Positions 44,758 to 46,356 of a stretch of DNA of 46,356 nt are shown here, piece by piece; positions within the stretch are counted from its first letter, which is position 1, and every line of letters starts with the position of its first letter. Made by a program: the position numbers and the translations under genes. The notes below the pieces were generated by a model, which was given only the letters and a program-made list of their open reading frames with translations, was not told where the DNA came from and ran no database searches. This stretch comes from an uncultured Amylibacter sp. Lineage in GTDB: Bacteria > Pseudomonadota > Alphaproteobacteria > Rhodobacterales > Rhodobacteraceae. The DNA lies in NCBI GenBank assembly GCA_905182285.1, contig CAJJAY010000002.1:1-46356 (forward strand), given 5' to 3'.

Positions 44758-45702
44758 TTATAAATACAAACTATTAAGAGTTTTTTTAGCAATTTCACAA
44801 TCTAGATCCATTTGAACTATTAAAGTTTCAAGAGTATCAAATTTTAATTCAGGGCGTTGATAATTTACTAGTGCCACGGAAATATTTGCTCCGTAAATAT
44901 CAGCATGAAAATCAAATAAAAATACTTCTAAATTAGGTTTATAAACACCAAAAGTCGGTCTTTCTCCAATTGAGGCTGCTCCAAAATAACGACCTTGAGA
45001 CGGCCCATCTAGTATATCAACTGTCACTGCATAGACTCCATATTTTGGTGGGTGAAGCCCATCTATTGATAAGTTTGCTGTGGGGTAGCCTAATTCACGC
45101 CCTCTTTGGTGACCTTGAATAACTTGCCCTTCAATGCGGTGTAGGTGGCCAAGCATTCGTGCGGCATTTTCAGGTCTGCCTTCTGATAGTGCGTTTCGAA
45201 TTGCTGTTGATGAAAAAACCTGGTCATTATCTTTTAACAATTCAGCAATAGTGACCTTGAAACCAAATTCTTCTCCAAAATTTATAAGATCAGAAGCTGT
45301 GCCGGTCCTACCTTTACCAAAACAAAAATCAGCACCTACAATTACATGTGTTAAGCCTAAGGCTTTGTAAATAACGTCACGCGCAAACTCACGTGCGCTC
45401 AAAGCCGATAAAGCAGCATTAAAGTTGAGTTGATACAAGCGTTCTACGCCCAATTTTTCTAGTCGGTTTGCTTTGGCATCAGCGCTCATTAATCTAAAAG
45501 CAGCAGACTTTGGCGAAAAATATTCACGTGGGTGAGGTTCGAAGGTAAGGGTACCAACATGAGAATTACTATCTTTTGCTATTTTGCGAACTAAATCTAA
45601 AGCAGCCTGGTGGCCAAGATGTACACCATCAAAGTTTCCTATTGCAGCAACAGCCCCACGATCCTCGGCAGCTATAAATTGATAATCTCTAATTATACGC
45701 AT
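44758..45702 (-). CDS. ribF: Bifunctional riboflavin kinase/FAD synthetase
   Basis: A 314-aa enzyme converting riboflavin to FMN and FAD. The N-terminal nucleotidyltransferase domain (about 1-185) shows AAIGNFDGVHLGHQAAL, HVIVGADFCFGKGRTG and FSSTAIRNALSEG. The C-terminal kinase domain (about 190-314) shows RGRELGYPTANLSI and FDFHADIYG. The length is normal. It follows the HAD-family gene by 15 bases on the same strand, as in other alphaproteobacteria. FAD is needed by XdhA in this window, though that link is only general. Confidence 0.95.
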   Translation of the reverse strand: MRIIRDYQFIAAEDRGAVAAIGNFDGVHLGHQAALDLVRKIAKDSNSHVGTLTFEPHPREYFSPKSAAFRLMSADAKANRLEKLGVERLYQLNFNAALSALSAREFARDVIYKALGLTHVIVGADFCFGKGRTGTASDLINFGEEFGFKVTIAELLKDNDQVFSSTAIRNALSEGRPENAARMLGHLHRIEGQVIQGHQRGRELGYPTANLSIDGLHPPKYGVYAVTVDILDGPSQGRYFGAASIGERPTFGVYKPNLEVFLFDFHADIYGANISVALVNYQRPELKFDTLETLIVQMDLDCEIAKKTLNSLYL

Positions 45703-45717
45703 GTGAAATACTCTTGT

Positions 45718-46356
45718 TTATCGCAAATGACCTATTGAATAGGTTGGAGTCAATTGGGACGTAGCTAAAAATTTTCCTAATTTCAATGGGTCGGGTTGCT
45801 TAAATGTATTTGTTTCTTCTGCCGCTAGGCCTCCAGTAACAAATAAACAGTCAATATTTTCCATAATAGCCCCATGAATATCTGTATGTATACCATCTCC
45901 AATACACAAAATCTTTGTATCAGGAATATTCCGCCCTGCAATATTGTTTAATCTAATTCTCGCAAGGTCATAAATAGGAGAGTGTGGTTTTCCATAATTA
46001 TCTGCTATGCCGCCCATATCATTATAGGCCTTAGCAATTGCACCAGCGCAATAAATTCTATGTGTTCCTCTATCTACTTGAATATCTGGGTTGGCGCATA
46101 ACATTTTTAAACCGCGCTTTTTTGCTTCAACTAATTGATTAGTATAATCTGATGGTGTTTCTAAGTCATCATCAAATAAACCAGTACATACTATACCTTC
46201 TGCGTTATTGAATGGCACAAGATCTATTTGGGTTTCTTTTTCAAATTTCTCTTGCTTTAAATTATGAAAAAATATTTCATCTCTACTGGGACCAATATGG
46301 TATATTTTTTTCCCATATATACCTGAAGTCAAGGCTTTACGTGATGTATCACCACT
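45718..46356 (-). CDS. HAD-IIA family hydrolase (TIGR01459 type), partial at the right edge
   Basis: The frame is open to the window edge, so the first part of this gene is missing; 212 C-terminal residues are visible. The first visible residues are SGDTSRKA, the HAD motif II region. Then come LCANPDIQVDRG, YCAGAIAKAYNDMGG and GKPHSPIYDLA (motif III lysine), and CIGDGIHTDIHGAIMENIDC (motif IV acids). These match the NagD-like HAD-IIA proteins called TIGR01459, of unknown substrate, commonly found next to ribF in alphaproteobacteria. The nucleophile motif DxDG lies outside the window. Confidence 0.85.
   Translation of the reverse strand, partial: SGDTSRKALTSGIYGKKIYHIGPSRDEIFFHNLKQEKFEKETQIDLVPFNNAEGIVCTGLFDDDLETPSDYTNQLVEAKKRGLKMLCANPDIQVDRGTHRIYCAGAIAKAYNDMGGIADNYGKPHSPIYDLARIRLNNIAGRNIPDTKILCIGDGIHTDIHGAIMENIDCLFVTGGLAAEETNTFKQPDPLKLGKFLATSQLTPTYSIGHLR

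Overview
The window is an AT-rich chromosomal segment (GC looks like the mid-30s percent by eye; not computed) of an alphaproteobacterium, probably marine and free-living. Support for this: an atpHAGDC operon with no atpIBEF beside it, the xerC/DUF484/priA group, phosphatidylcholine synthase, DUF2125, DUF1127, DUF2161 and the TIGR01459-type HAD protein next to ribF, all typical of Alphaproteobacteria. A TMAO-type ABC transporter next to the end of a DUF3445 demethylase points to methylated-amine use as in marine Rhodobacterales and SAR116-like bacteria. The exact order cannot be fixed from this sequence. I saw no tRNA, rRNA, insertion sequence, prophage or CRISPR array; coding is dense and the content is mostly core genome.

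Layout. 1-5.6 kb: methylated-amine region, with the 3' end of a DUF3445 (DmmA-like) gene, a convergent XRE-cupin regulator, and tmoX-tmoW-tmoV. 5.6-11.3 kb: a LysR regulator divergent from xdhA-xdhB-xdhC (xanthine dehydrogenase), with a 45-bp nested dyad between them. 11.3-12.7 kb (minus strand): a DUF1127 protein, a 57-aa companion and truA. 12.7-16.8 kb: ileS behind a leader with an Ile-rich mini-ORF and hairpins, then an EamA transporter. 16.7-19.1 kb (minus): DUF484-xerC-pcs. 19.2-23.5 kb: priA, hisC, tyrA. 23.5-25.1 kb: DUF2125 (minus) and a ChaC-type cyclotransferase. 25.3-28.7 kb: a TolQ/MotA-like channel plus a 736-aa MotB/OmpA-like protein with a very long coiled coil. 28.7-32.8 kb: clpA and gloB (minus), and a methyltransferase. 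32.8-35.5 kb (minus): two M16 peptidase-family proteins, one with and one without the zinc motif. 35.5-40.8 kb: atpHAGDC and a good terminator. 40.8-46.4 kb: prs, a 2-hydroxychromene-2-carboxylate isomerase-like gene, a threonine aldolase, a YcgN-type Cys-rich protein, a DUF2161 nuclease-fold protein, ribF, and a HAD-IIA gene cut by the window edge.

How they work together. TmoXWV would import trimethylamine N-oxide, and the DUF3445 product would act on a demethylation product, giving C1 units and ammonium. XdhABC oxidises hypoxanthine and xanthine, another nitrogen source. Both sets have a dedicated regulator beside them. The rest is housekeeping.

Two signals look least described. First, the ileS leader: a promoter-like pair, an AUG at about the predicted transcript start, a 15/16-codon ORF with five Ile codons, a strong hairpin overlapping its end, and a small hairpin covering the ileS ribosome-binding site. 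This is what Ile-responsive attenuation would look like. Second, the channel/coiled-coil pair at 25.3-28.7 kb, which resembles a proton-driven motor with its extension on the B subunit and has no flagellar, Tol-Pal or Zorya genes beside it.
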